Source: JALZKA01 sp033856515
Lineage (GTDB): Bacteria; Actinomycetota; Thermoleophilia; Solirubrobacterales; 70-9
NCBI GenBank assembly: GCA_033856515.1
Contig: JAWVEY010000020.1
Location: 62,001 to 126,000, forward strand
Length of the DNA stretch: 64,000 nucleotides
Reading direction: 5' to 3'
The translations under genes and the position numbers were made by a program. This document shows positions 40,050 to 48,826 of the stretch, piece after piece. The notes beneath the pieces are model-generated. The model was not told the DNA's origin, searched no databases, and saw nothing but the letters and a program-made list of their open reading frames with translations. The first letter of the stretch is position 1, and every line of letters begins with the position of its first letter.

Positions 40050-41342
40050 GTGCCAGGCATTGTCATAGTCGGCGCCCAATGGGGCGATGAGGGCAAGGGC
40101 AAGGTCGTAGACCTGATTGCCGAGAAGGCGGACGTCATCGTGCGCTTCCAGGGCGGCAACAACGCCGGCCACACGATCCTGCGTGAAGGCGACGAGTTCA
40201 AGTTCCACCTGATCCCGTCCGGGATCCTCCATCCGGGCAAGACGTGCGCGATCGGGAACGGCGTTGTCATCGACCCGGGAGTCCTGATCGGCGAGCTCGA
40301 CGGCCTCCGCCGTCGCCGCATCGACACGTCGGGCCTGAAGATCTCAGCCAACGCGCACCTGATCATGCCGTACCACGTGATGCTCGACACGGCGGGAGAG
40401 GCGAAGCTCGGAAAGCTCGAGATCGGCACGACCAAGCGCGGCATCGGCCCCTGTTACGCCGACAAGGCGGCCCGCTTGGGCATCCGCGTCCAGGACATGC
40501 TCGATCCCAAGATCCTTCGCAAGAAGATCATGGCTGCGCTGGAGCCGAAGCGACAGCTGCTGCGCCCTTTCGAGAAGGACCCCCGACTCGACCTGCATGC
40601 GATCGCCGAGGAGTACCAGTCTTATGGCCATCGCCTAGAGCCCCACATCGCGGACACGGCCAAGATCTGCTGGGACGCGCTCGACTCCGACCGGCTCGTC
40701 CTCTTCGAGGGCGCGCAGGCGACCCTGCTGGACCTCGATCATGGCACCTATCCATTCGTCACCTCGTCGAACCCAGTGGCCGGGTCGGCGTGCGTGGGAG
40801 CGGGCGTGGGGCCGACCGACATCGACGAGGTCTGGGGCGTCGCGAAGGCATACGCGACCCGCGTGGGCGCGGGGCCGTTCCCGACGGAGCTCTTCGACGA
40901 CGTAGGCAAGGGCCTCCGCGATCGCGGGCATGAGTTCGGCACCACGACCGGGCGCGAGAGGCGCTGCGGCTACCTCGACTTGGTCGCCCTTCGGTACGCG
41001 GCGCGGCTCAACGGGCTCTCGTCGCTGGTGATCACGAAGCTTGACGTTCTCGCCGGGATGGACCCGATTCGCGTCGCTGTCCGCTACCGCTCCGACGAGG
41101 GCGCGGTCCTCAAAGAGTTTCCCTACCACCAGACCGTCCTCCATGGAGCCTCTCCCGAGTACGAGGATCTACCCGGCTTCGAAGAGGACATCAGCGAGTG
41201 CCGCACGGACGACGACCTGCCCGAGGCTGCTCGGAAGTACATCCGCTTTATCGAGGACTTCGTCGGCGTGCCCGTGAGCCTCGTCGGTGTGGGGCCGGGC
41301 CGCGAGCAGATGGTGCGCCGCGGGACTGACGCCACGGGATGA
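40050..41342 (+). CDS. purA: Adenylosuccinate synthetase
   Basis: Converts IMP and aspartate to adenylosuccinate with GTP. The 430-residue protein has the P-loop-like GAQWGDEGKGKVVDL at residues 8-22, the IMP-site RFQGGNNAGHTI, KRGIGPCYADKAAR, the FEGAQATLLDLDHGTYPFVTSSN segment and the GTP-binding C-terminus SLVGVGPGREQM. All core residues are present. GTG start with a leaderless-type promoter. Stand-alone gene between the DnaC-like gene and a secreted protein gene. Confidence 0.96.
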   Translation: MPGIVIVGAQWGDEGKGKVVDLIAEKADVIVRFQGGNNAGHTILREGDEFKFHLIPSGILHPGKTCAIGNGVVIDPGVLIGELDGLRRRRIDTSGLKISANAHLIMPYHVMLDTAGEAKLGKLEIGTTKRGIGPCYADKAARLGIRVQDMLDPKILRKKIMAALEPKRQLLRPFEKDPRLDLHAIAEEYQSYGHRLEPHIADTAKICWDALDSDRLVLFEGAQATLLDLDHGTYPFVTSSNPVAGSACVGAGVGPTDIDEVWGVAKAYATRVGAGPFPTELFDDVGKGLRDRGHEFGTTTGRERRCGYLDLVALRYAARLNGLSSLVITKLDVLAGMDPIRVAVRYRSDEGAVLKEFPYHQTVLHGASPEYEDLPGFEEDISECRTDDDLPEAARKYIRFIEDFVGVPVSLVGVGPGREQMVRRGTDATG

Positions 41343-41363
41343 TTCGGCGTATCGTCTAAGTCA

Positions 41364-42173
41364 ATGCGCAGGGGAGTGCGAACGGTGGGGTTGGCAACAG
41401 GGGCGTTACTCGCCGCGGCGAGCGTTGCCCTGGCGGGCGGCGGCTACGAGATCAAGTCCGACTCGGAGACCCTCACCGAAATGACCACCGGGGGCATGAA
41501 CATCAAATGCCCGCAGGGCTCGGCCGTGGTTGGCGGCGGGTTCTTCCTCGATGGTGAGGTCTCGAGAAGGATCAACGGCGCTTTTCCCAGCTCCCAGCGC
41601 AAGTTCGTCGTGACGGGGAGCAATACAGACGGCACCGGCACGTTTGAGCTCTTCGGAACCGCGGTGTGTGACGACGACGGCGACTTTGGAATCAAAGACA
41701 AAGACCGCGCTGTGGACTCGGGCACCACGAAGACGGTGAAGGCGCGGTGTCCCGACGGAAGCACCGTGTCCGGCGGGGGCTTTCGACTCCAAGACGGTGA
41801 CCTCGCCCTTCTCTCGAGTTATCCGGCGGGTTCGCGCAAATGGGCGGTGCGCGCGCAAAACGGTGGCCTAAACACGGCATCTGTCTTCGCCTTCGCAATC
41901 TGCGATCTCGATGGCAGCTCCTACACCATCGAAAAGCAGACGAAGGCACCGCCCCCAGTGCGCAAGCCTCGAGGTATCAACGCCGACGTGAACCTCAAGC
42001 CGAAATGCAAGGGAGGGCTTGAGCCTTCGGGTGGTGGCTTCAAGACGAAGGGGATCGGAAGCGCCAGAGCGGTTATGTCGCTTCCCGACGACGACTTGTG
42101 GAAAGTCGAGATCGCAACCTACGCTGGCAAGGCACTCGAGATGACCGGCTACGCCGTTTGCGGCTCTGGCTGA
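41364..42173 (+). CDS. Secreted protein of three tandem CPxG-GGGF domains
   Basis: 269 residues with a signal peptide (ASVALA-GG). Three homologous units of about 65-80 residues follow. Each opens with a Cys-Pro/Gly loop and GGGF (IKCPQGSAVVGGGFFL, ARCPDGSTVSGGGFRL, PKCKGGLEPSGGGFKT) and ends with a Cys in an A-V/I-C strand (FGTAVC, FAFAIC, GYAVC), so each probably holds one disulfide. The unit recurs in exported proteins of actinobacteria, but its role is unknown. TATCGT lies 8 bases before the ATG. Confidence 0.8.
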   Translation: MRRGVRTVGLATGALLAAASVALAGGGYEIKSDSETLTEMTTGGMNIKCPQGSAVVGGGFFLDGEVSRRINGAFPSSQRKFVVTGSNTDGTGTFELFGTAVCDDDGDFGIKDKDRAVDSGTTKTVKARCPDGSTVSGGGFRLQDGDLALLSSYPAGSRKWAVRAQNGGLNTASVFAFAICDLDGSSYTIEKQTKAPPPVRKPRGINADVNLKPKCKGGLEPSGGGFKTKGIGSARAVMSLPDDDLWKVEIATYAGKALEMTGYAVCGSG

Positions 42174-42204
42174 GCAGCGCGGTCGTTCCATAGACTCGCG
42201 CCGC

Positions 42205-43965
42205 ATGTTCGAGAAGGTCCTTGTAGCCAATCGTGGGGAGATCGCGGTGCGCGTGATCCGCACTCTGAAGGAGATGGGGATCGCCTCCGTGGCTGTCTAT
42301 TCGGAGGCCGACCGCGAATCGATTGCTGTTCGCATCGCCGACGAGGCGTACCTCCTCGGGCCACCGACGCCGGCCGAGAGCTACCTCAACATCCCCAAGA
42401 TCATCGAGGTCGCGAAGGAGGCGGGCGCCGAGGCCGTCCACCCCGGCTACGGCTTCCTGGCTGAGAACGCCACCTTCGCGATGGCGCTCGACGACGCCGA
42501 CCTCACCTTCATCGGACCTCCCGCCGCAGCGATCGAGGCGATGGGTTCGAAGACCAAGGCGCGCGAGATCATGCAGAAGGCCGGCGTTCCGATCGTCCCC
42601 GGCTCGACCGAGCCTTCTCCCGACGCCAAGGCCGCTAAGAAGGTCGCCAAGGAGATCGGCTACCCCGTTGCCTGCAAGGCCGCGGGAGGTGGCGGCGGCA
42701 AGGGCTTCCGCGTAGCCATGTCCGAGGATGAGCTCGAAGAGGCGTTTGAGGGCGCCGCGCGCGAGGGCGAGAAGTTCTTCAGTGACGACCGCGTCTACCT
42801 CGAGCGCTACCTCGAGGACCCGCGCCACGTCGAGGTCCAGGTCCTCGCCGACTCGCACGGGAACGTCATCCACCTGGGCGAGCGCGACTGCTCGATCCAG
42901 CGTCGCCACCAGAAGCTGATCGAGGAAGCGCCCGGCCCGCTCGTCGACGATGAGATGCGCGAGCGCATCGGCAAGATCGCGACGGACGCCGCTGCGGCCG
43001 TCGACTACCGCGGCGCAGGGACGATCGAGGGCATGCAGGTTGGCGACGAGTACTTCTTCCTGGAGATGAACACCCGCGTCCAGGTCGAGCATTGCGTGAC
43101 CGAGATGGTCACCGGCATCGACATCGTGCGCGAGCAGGTCCGGGTCGCCGCGGGTGAGGAGCTCTCGATCAAGCAAGAGGACGTGCGCTTGACCGGGCAC
43201 GCGATCGAGTGCCGCATCAACGCCGAGGCCGCCCACAAGAACTTCGCTCCCGCACCCGGCCCGATCGAGAGCTACATCGAGCCCTCGGGCCCCGGCGTCC
43301 GCGTCGACTCGGGCCTCGAGGCCGGATCAGAGGTGACGCCGCTATACGACCCGATGGTCGCAAAGCTCATCACCTGGGACGTCGATCGCCCCTCCGCAAC
43401 GCGCCGGATGCTCCGCGCGCTCGACGAATACAAGATCGAGCCGCTCACGACTCTCATCCCGTTCCACAAGGCCGTCATGGCATCCGAGGAATGGGCCGAG
43501 GCCTCGACCTTTCGCGAGAAGATCGCGGACAAGAAGTGGCTGAAGACGCTGGCGCCCGAGGCTCCCGCGAAGCCCGCCGAGGGTGAGGAGGAGGCGAAGT
43601 CCGAGCGCACCTACCAGGTGGAGGTGAACGGCCGTCTTCACTCGGTGAAGGTGATCGGCGCTGCGGCGCCCGCCGGCGGCGCAGCCAACGGAGCGGGAGC
43701 TAAGCGCCCGGCCAAGCGTGAGCGTAAGGCGGGCGGCGGCAGCGCGGCGTCGGGGAACGACATCGTCTCGCCGCTTCAAGGCACGATGTTCAAGGTGAAT
43801 GTCGAAAAGGGGCAGGACGTGGAGGAGGGGGCGATCATCTGCGTGATCGAGGCGATGAAGATGGAGAACGAGATCACGGCCCACAAGTCGGGCAAGATCA
43901 CCGCCCTCAGCGTCGCCGAAGGTCAGCCGATCTCCTCCGGCGATCCGATCGCCACCATCGAATAA
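42205..43965 (+). CDS. Biotin carboxylase/BCCP fusion, acyl-CoA carboxylase alpha subunit
   Basis: ATP-dependent carboxylation of biotin for acetyl- or propionyl-CoA carboxylase. 586 residues: biotin carboxylase domain 1-445 with VANRGEIAVRVIRTL, ATP-grasp loop KAAGGGGGKGFR, ERDCSIQRRHQK and MNTRVQVEHCVTE; an Ala/Pro/Lys linker; and a C-terminal biotinyl domain with Lys552 in EAMKMEN. The fused form is typical of actinobacterial AccA/PccA. The carboxyltransferase (beta) subunit is not in this window. BirA at 6844 would modify it. Confidence 0.95.
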   Translation: MFEKVLVANRGEIAVRVIRTLKEMGIASVAVYSEADRESIAVRIADEAYLLGPPTPAESYLNIPKIIEVAKEAGAEAVHPGYGFLAENATFAMALDDADLTFIGPPAAAIEAMGSKTKAREIMQKAGVPIVPGSTEPSPDAKAAKKVAKEIGYPVACKAAGGGGGKGFRVAMSEDELEEAFEGAAREGEKFFSDDRVYLERYLEDPRHVEVQVLADSHGNVIHLGERDCSIQRRHQKLIEEAPGPLVDDEMRERIGKIATDAAAAVDYRGAGTIEGMQVGDEYFFLEMNTRVQVEHCVTEMVTGIDIVREQVRVAAGEELSIKQEDVRLTGHAIECRINAEAAHKNFAPAPGPIESYIEPSGPGVRVDSGLEAGSEVTPLYDPMVAKLITWDVDRPSATRRMLRALDEYKIEPLTTLIPFHKAVMASEEWAEASTFREKIADKKWLKTLAPEAPAKPAEGEEEAKSERTYQVEVNGRLHSVKVIGAAAPAGGAANGAGAKRPAKRERKAGGGSAASGNDIVSPLQGTMFKVNVEKGQDVEEGAIICVIEAMKMENEITAHKSGKITALSVAEGQPISSGDPIATIE

Positions 43966-43977
43966 GACATCGGTTCG

Positions 43978-44400
43978 ATGGAGCAGCGCCTCTCGCTCAT
44001 CACCATCGGAGTCGCAGACCTCGAACGTTCGCGAAAGTTCTACGAAGCCCTCGGCTGGGAGGGGCGCTCGCCGGACGGCGACGTCATCTTCTTCCAGACA
44101 GGAGGAATGATCGTCGCGCTCTGGGACCGCGCCAAGCTCGCCGAGGACTCGGGCGTCAGCGATCCCGGCGGCTCATCGGGGTTCACGCTTGCACTCAACG
44201 TGCGCTCGCCCGAGGAGGCGGACTCAGTTGCGGACGAGGTGCGCGCCGCGGGCGGCACGGTCACCCGCGAGCCGGCCGAGACCTTCTGGGGCGGCTATTC
44301 GTTCGCCTTCACAGACCCGGACGGGCACCCGTGGGAGGTCGCCCACAATCCCTTCTGGACAGTCACGGATGACGGGCGGACCGTGATGGAGCCGGAATGA
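43978..44400 (+). CDS. VOC (glyoxalase/bleomycin-resistance) family protein
   Basis: 140-residue metal-dependent VOC-fold protein with two beta-alpha-beta-beta-beta units: LSLITIGVADLERSRKFYEALGW at the N-terminus and FALTDPDGHPWEVAHNP-like YSFAFTDPDGHPWEVAHNPFW at the C-terminus. The likely metal ligands are partly conserved (Glu in WEVAHN), but the first-unit His is absent, so substrate and metal use are open. The next gene overlaps its stop (ATGA), forming a three-gene unit. Confidence 0.85.
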   Translation: MEQRLSLITIGVADLERSRKFYEALGWEGRSPDGDVIFFQTGGMIVALWDRAKLAEDSGVSDPGGSSGFTLALNVRSPEEADSVADEVRAAGGTVTREPAETFWGGYSFAFTDPDGHPWEVAHNPFWTVTDDGRTVMEPE

Positions 44401-45308
44401 GTGCCGGCATCCAGACGCTGCCCTGGCGCGGGCCCGGGCCCGGCCGGCCCGACGACCTCCCGCTTCCGCCCGGCAAGATGCCGCTTCGCTACAAGGGCGT
44501 GAACCGCAAGCGCTGGCGCTACCTAAGTGCCTTTTCCGACGAGGTGATGGTCTGCGCGGCACGCGTGAGCGTCGGGCCTGCGTCGCAGACGTTCTGGGCG
44601 GTGTGGGACCGTGTGCACTCAGAGCTCACCGAGCGCACGGTCATGCGCCTTCCCGGCGCCCGCGGCGAGGTGTGGTCCGAGGACGGCGAAGGCGGCGCCG
44701 TGGAAAACGCTCCCGACGAAGGCTCCTTGGTTCGCATCGAGGCCAGGCATCCCGACGCGGGCGGAGTCCGCGGCTTTCTTCGCACCGGCGGCGGCACGTG
44801 GGCCGAATGCGTGTGCGACAACGGCGAGGACGGTTTCGTCTGGACCCGCAAGCGAGTGGTCGACGTCGACGTCGACGTGCGATTCGGAGAGCACCGCATC
44901 CGCTGCAAGGCGCGGGGCGTCGAGGACGAGTCCGCGGGCTATCACCCCCGCCACACCGTGTGGAGCTGGTCCGCCGGAGTCGGCACGCTTACGGACGGCC
45001 GCGAGGTCGGGTGGAACCTGGTCGAGGGTGTGAACGATCCACCCGAGTGCTCCGAGCGGGCGATCTGGGTCGACGGCGAACCATTCGAGCCCGGACCCTC
45101 CACCTTCCGTGGCCTCGAGTCGGTCAGCTTCGAAGACGGCTCCGGAATCGAATGTACGTCGGAAGCCGAGCGTTCGCGCACGGAAAAGCGCGGGCCGATC
45201 TCCTATACATACCGCCAGCCCTTCGGCACGTTCACGGGAAGCCTGCCCGGAGGCTTGAGCCTCGAGAGCGGCATGGGCGTGATGGAGAGCCACGACGCCC
45301 ACTGGTGA
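44397..45308 (+). CDS. DUF2804-like protein
   Basis: 303 residues, no signal peptide. Strand-rich, with RYLSAFSDEVMVCAARV, HPRHTVWSWSAGVGTLTDGREVGWNLVEGVND and AIWVDGEPFEPGPSTFRGLESVSF, the pattern of the DUF2804 family (a calycin-like, lipocalin-related two-barrel fold). A role in binding a lipidic ligand is suggested by the downstream lipocalin-like gene but not shown. The start overlaps the VOC stop, and its stop overlaps the next GTG (GTGA). Confidence 0.7.
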   Translation: MSAGIQTLPWRGPGPGRPDDLPLPPGKMPLRYKGVNRKRWRYLSAFSDEVMVCAARVSVGPASQTFWAVWDRVHSELTERTVMRLPGARGEVWSEDGEGGAVENAPDEGSLVRIEARHPDAGGVRGFLRTGGGTWAECVCDNGEDGFVWTRKRVVDVDVDVRFGEHRIRCKARGVEDESAGYHPRHTVWSWSAGVGTLTDGREVGWNLVEGVNDPPECSERAIWVDGEPFEPGPSTFRGLESVSFEDGSGIECTSEAERSRTEKRGPISYTYRQPFGTFTGSLPGGLSLESGMGVMESHDAHW

Positions 45309-45775
45309 GCGAGCCGCGCGCACAACTCCTCGGCGAGTGGACCCTCGTCTCATGGACGGGCATCGACGGGCAGGGTGAGCGGGTCTCCCACGGCGGCGCG
45401 AGGCCGGCCGGCGAGCTCATCTACCTCGAGAGCGGGCGCATGGCCGTCCAGATCCAGCACGACGCTCGAGAAGCCTTCGGCTCGAGGGAATGGAGCGCGG
45501 GCACAGGTGAGGAGCGCGCGGCCGCGTATGCGACCTACAACGCCTATTGCGGAACGTTCTCGGTGCCCGAACCGGGCGTCGTCGTCCACCACGTCGAGTT
45601 GGCGATCCACCCGGACCACCCCGGCATGGACAAGCGCAGGGAGTTCGAGCTCAACGGCGACGAGCTGACACTCCGGACCCAGGACGTCGAGACGCCCGAA
45701 GGGCCCGCGACGTCCGAGCTCGTGTGGCGCCGGCGCGGCCTGAGCGCGGGAGCCGGACGCGAATATCCCTTGTAG
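45305..45775 (+). CDS. Lipocalin-like domain protein
   Basis: 156 residues from GTG 45305 (4-base overlap with the preceding gene). The sequence MSEPRAQLLGEWTLVSW...GRMAVQIQHDAR...EERAAAYATYNAYCGTFSV... matches the lipocalin-like family of small beta-barrel proteins seen next to oxidoreductases and polyketide enzymes: G-x-W near the N-terminus, YLESGRMAVQI, Y-x-x-Y-x-GTF. Cytoplasmic, binding partner unknown. Last gene of the VOC/DUF2804/lipocalin unit. Confidence 0.8.
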   Translation: MSEPRAQLLGEWTLVSWTGIDGQGERVSHGGARPAGELIYLESGRMAVQIQHDAREAFGSREWSAGTGEERAAAYATYNAYCGTFSVPEPGVVVHHVELAIHPDHPGMDKRREFELNGDELTLRTQDVETPEGPATSELVWRRRGLSAGAGREYPL

Positions 45776-45804
45776 TGCTCCTCGTCCAAAGCGGTACTTC
45801 TGGC

Positions 45805-46215
45805 CTACTCCGAAAGCCCGGCGGCCTCGAGGGCCTGTCCCTCGCTTGCAAAGCCGGTGATCCGAGCGATCTTGCCGTCGATCACCGTGTAGAGCATCGC
45901 GAGCGAGCGTCGCACGGAAACGCCGCTTCCCTTCCCGCGCCCGGTCTCAGTCACGGCGGCGAGTACCGCGCCGGAGCCGAGGTCGGTGAGTCGCTCCACC
46001 ACATAGGAGTAGTCCTCGAAGGCCCCCACGTAACGCGCCACCGATTCCGCGACCGCGTCGTGTCCGAACACTGCCTGGGATTCGATGAGCCCTGTCCGAC
46101 TCCCATCAAGCACGACGAAAGGATCAAGGAACGAGAGTGCGCGGGGTACATCGTGGGTGTACGCCTCGACGTGCCCTCGCACGATCTCCACGTTCTCCAC
46201 GTTCTCCTGCGACAT
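45805..46215 (-). CDS. SnoaL-like/NTF2-fold protein
   Basis: 136 residues starting ATG 46215 with MSQENVENVEIVRGHVEAYTH, the opening typical of the many SnoaL-like proteins in these actinobacteria. The body follows the NTF2 cone pattern (FLDPFVVLDGSRTGLIES, SYVVERLTDLGSGAVLAAVTETGRG, SLAMLYTVIDGKIARITGF). Such proteins act as isomerases, cyclases or non-enzymatic binders. GATACT lies 9 bases upstream with no ribosome binding site. A short in-gene duplication ENVENVE is caused by repeated bases. Confidence 0.82.
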   Translation of the reverse strand: MSQENVENVEIVRGHVEAYTHDVPRALSFLDPFVVLDGSRTGLIESQAVFGHDAVAESVARYVGAFEDYSYVVERLTDLGSGAVLAAVTETGRGKGSGVSVRRSLAMLYTVIDGKIARITGFASEGQALEAAGLSE

Positions 46216-46267
46216 CGTCCGCGCAGTATCTCGCGCTGGCTGAGATATGCGCTTTCCATGCAAAGCG

Positions 46268-46897
46268 TTAGCCCCAGGCTGACTCGACCTGCCAGCGCCA
46301 GGGTGGCTCTTCGCCCGAGGGAAATACAACGTGATTTCTGCCCGCGAGCGTTTCGAGCGGGACGAGGCGGGGATTGGTGGTCTCGAGGAGCGGTGTCATG
46401 GCGTGTGTGGCGACGTCGGCAGCCGACGCCCGGCGGCGAACGCGCTCCCAGCCGAGCGTGGGGCGGTAAAGCCAGTACTCGATCGTCACAGTGCCTTGGC
46501 TGCGGCGTTCGTCGGTCACGGCCACGAATGCCGTCACGCGGCGGTTCGAGGCGGTGAGCTGCGGCCGCTCGCCAGGGGCGGCGCAGCTTGTTTGGCGGCA
46601 GCGGCGGAAGTCGACCGGGAGGAGTCCGAGCGCGCCCGCACCCGCGGGCACAGGCGCGAGCGCGCGCACCAAGCCGGCGAGAGGGCGGCCGTAGGCCTCG
46701 GTCAGCGGGTCCTGCCAGCACGGGCCCGGGCCATGCGCGGCGCAGCGGATCTTCTGCGAGACTGCGCGCGCGAGCTCGCGCGACTCGGCCTGGCCACCAC
46801 GGCTGAGCACAGCGCCCGCCACCGCCGCACAGAGCACCGCGACAAGAAGAATCAACCCGGCCTGTTCAACGGAAGCGGCGCCACGTTCATCGCGCAT
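46268..46897 (-). CDS. TadE/Flp-pilin-like membrane-anchored protein
   Basis: 209 residues. The N-terminus RDERGAASVEQAGLILLVAVLCAAVAGAVL is a short leader plus one helix with the G-x-x-x-VE spacing seen in Flp/TadE pseudopilins. The rest is extracytoplasmic, with four Cys (KIRCAAHGPGPC, FRRCRQTSC) and a mixed fold ending in WRWQVESAWG. It is unaccompanied by tad secretion genes, so it may be a solitary surface protein. Family assignment is tentative. Confidence 0.6.
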   Translation of the reverse strand: MRDERGAASVEQAGLILLVAVLCAAVAGAVLSRGGQAESRELARAVSQKIRCAAHGPGPCWQDPLTEAYGRPLAGLVRALAPVPAGAGALGLLPVDFRRCRQTSCAAPGERPQLTASNRRVTAFVAVTDERRSQGTVTIEYWLYRPTLGWERVRRRASAADVATHAMTPLLETTNPRLVPLETLAGRNHVVFPSGEEPPWRWQVESAWG

Positions 46898-46949
46898 GCC
46901 GCGACGCTAGGTCGGCTCGGCGCGCGGGTGTGAGGCGGGATGTGCCTTG

Positions 46950-47216
46950 TTAGGAGAGGCCTTCGCGCGCTTCGCGCACGAGGGTCACTGCCTCGGGGAA
47001 GACGACCCGGATCGCGTCGCGGACCTGCATCGCCTGCTCGTCGCTGGTGCCCTGGAGGTTCAGGCGCTGAATTGACGCCACGGTCATCTGGACCGCGAGG
47101 TTGATCGCGTTGTCGGCGAACGAGACCTGCTGAGCGCCCTGCATCTGCTCGGCGAACTCCGCCAAGCGCCGCTGAAGCTCCTCGGGGTCTCCAAATGGAT
47201 TGAGCGGATCGGACAT
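46950..47216 (-). CDS. Small conserved protein of unknown function
   Basis: 88 residues from ATG 47216, largely alpha-helical: PEELQRRLAEFAEQMQGAQQV then NAINLAVQMTVASIQRLNL and a C-terminal helix VFPEAVTLVREAREGL. No Cys, no signal. GGAGG sits 3 bases before the ATG and TATCAT 8 bases before it, so both a leadered and a leaderless start are possible. Divergently oriented from the SDR gene 48 bases away. No family recognised. Confidence 0.65.
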   Translation of the reverse strand: MSDPLNPFGDPEELQRRLAEFAEQMQGAQQVSFADNAINLAVQMTVASIQRLNLQGTSDEQAMQVRDAIRVVFPEAVTLVREAREGLS

Positions 47217-47264
47217 CGCCTCCGATGATAGAGCGGCTTCGGCCGTCGGATAGCCTGCGGCCGG

Positions 47265-48071
47265 ATGGCACTTCCAGAGCCGACAGATACGTCCACGGCC
47301 CTCGTCACCGGCGCTTCGTCGGGTATCGGCGAGGAGATCGCCCGCCAACTCGCAGCCCGCGGCCACGGCGTGACCCTCGTCGCTCGGCGCGAGGATCGCC
47401 TGAAGGCCCTTGCCGAGGAGCTCTACGACGCCCACGGCGTGCGCACCGAGCACATCGCCGCCGACCTCGGCTCCGACGCGGGCCGCGACGAGATGCTGAC
47501 CAAGGTCGAAGGCCTGGGGCTGGAGGTCGAGATCCTCGTCAACAACGCGGGCTTCGGCGGATCCGGTCCGGTCCACCGCTCGGACCCCGCGCGCCTCGCC
47601 TCAATGGTCGCGCTGAACTGTGAGACGCTCGTCTACCTCCAGGCGCGGCTGAGCCCGGCGATGGCCGATCGCGGCCGCGGCGCGATCATCAACATCGCTT
47701 CGACGGCGTCCTTCCAGCCGATCCCCTACACAGCCACCTACGCCGCCACCAAGGCGTTCGTCCTCAGCCTCTCCGAGGGCACGCACAACGAGCTCAGCGG
47801 CAAGGGTGTGAGCGTCACCGCCGTTTGCCCAGGCCCCGTGAAGACCGAGTTCGTGGAGCAGGCCGGCATGGGTGGCGCGAGCGACAAGCTCCCCGGTTTC
47901 ATCTGGACCGACGTCGAGCAGGTCGCTCGCGAAGCCGTAGAGGGCGCTGATAAGGGCAGCCGCGTTGTCGTTCCCGGCCTGATCAACCGTGCGGGCTCGA
48001 TCATGGGCCAGCACACCCCGCGCGCCGTGATCCTGCCGCTCGCAAAGCGGGCCTGGCGCGCCGCCGAATAG
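47265..48071 (+). CDS. Short-chain dehydrogenase/reductase
   Basis: 268-residue NAD(P)-dependent oxidoreductase. Cofactor motif TGASSGIGEEIARQL at residues 15-22, the basic ARRED after beta-2 (NADP preference), NNAGFGG, catalytic Ser in NIASTASFQ and Tyr/Lys in YAATKAF. The C-terminal region with ARKAVEGADKG-like EAVEGADKGSRVVVPGLIN resembles YqjQ/DltE-like SDRs acting on lipids or ketones. TAGCCT lies 8 bases upstream. The next GTG overlaps the TAG stop by one base. Confidence 0.9.
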   Translation: MALPEPTDTSTALVTGASSGIGEEIARQLAARGHGVTLVARREDRLKALAEELYDAHGVRTEHIAADLGSDAGRDEMLTKVEGLGLEVEILVNNAGFGGSGPVHRSDPARLASMVALNCETLVYLQARLSPAMADRGRGAIINIASTASFQPIPYTATYAATKAFVLSLSEGTHNELSGKGVSVTAVCPGPVKTEFVEQAGMGGASDKLPGFIWTDVEQVAREAVEGADKGSRVVVPGLINRAGSIMGQHTPRAVILPLAKRAWRAAE

Positions 48072-48826
48072 TGCCCGAGCGCCAGCCGCTTACCGTCCTC
48101 TGCCTGCACGAGACCGCGACCACGGGTCGAATCTGGGACCCTCTCGCCGAGGCGCTCTCGGGGCATGCCAACGTCATTGCGCCCGACCGCCCGGGGTGGG
48201 GCGACGCCGAGGCGCCCGAGGGCTACTCGCGAACCACCGTGGCGGAGCAGGCCGGGTACGCCGCCCAGGCGCTGGGCGATCGCGGCCCGGCCGTGGTCTG
48301 CGGAGCCGGCATCGGGGCCGTCGTGGCGCTCGAGCTCTCGCTCGCCGAGCCGGAGCTCGTCACGGGGACAGTGCTGGTCGAACCGCCGCTCCTCTCCTTC
48401 CTGCCCGAGGCGACAGATCGGCTCGCCGCCGATGTCGCTGCTGTGCGCGAGGCGGTTGCGGGGTCAGGCAGGGACGCGGCACTCGACGCATACCTCGCTG
48501 GGCGCCTGCCCGCGCTCGGGGCGGGTGCCGGCCGGATCCCGCCCGAGCGAGGCGATCGCGGCCCGAATGCAACCGCGGCCCTGTTTGCCGAGCTCTCCGC
48601 CGTGCCGGCGTGGGAGCGCTCCGATGCCGAGCTTGCGGCGGCTACGAAGCCGGCGTTGATCGCGATCGCAGCGGACTCGCCGCCGCTTCTTGCCAAGTCG
48701 GCAATTGAGCTCGCGCGGGTACTCGCCCGCTCGGACCTTCGCGAGACGGAGCCGGGGCTACCGCACTTCGACCGCGCCGACGAGGTCGCCGCGCTGGTCG
48801 TCGAAGTCGCTGACACGCTCGCCTGA
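48071..48826 (+). CDS. Alpha/beta-hydrolase-fold protein lacking the nucleophile
   Basis: 251 residues with an alpha/beta-hydrolase layout: LTVLCLHETATTGRIW (oxyanion region), VIAPDRPGWGDAEAP, then the elbow region where G-x-S-x-G should be but which reads VVCGAGIGAVVALELS, with Gly at the nucleophile position. The late His in GLPHFDRADE remains. It is therefore probably not a serine hydrolase, and may be a pseudoenzyme or use another mechanism. Translationally linked to the SDR gene. The C-terminus overlaps the convergent gene by 69 bases. Confidence 0.8.
   Translation: MPERQPLTVLCLHETATTGRIWDPLAEALSGHANVIAPDRPGWGDAEAPEGYSRTTVAEQAGYAAQALGDRGPAVVCGAGIGAVVALELSLAEPELVTGTVLVEPPLLSFLPEATDRLAADVAAVREAVAGSGRDAALDAYLAGRLPALGAGAGRIPPERGDRGPNATAALFAELSAVPAWERSDAELAAATKPALIAIAADSPPLLAKSAIELARVLARSDLRETEPGLPHFDRADEVAALVVEVADTLA

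Noticed and set aside
42073..43236. Antisense frame opposite the biotin carboxylase gene
   Set aside because: Same codon-mirror effect; sequence has no family features.
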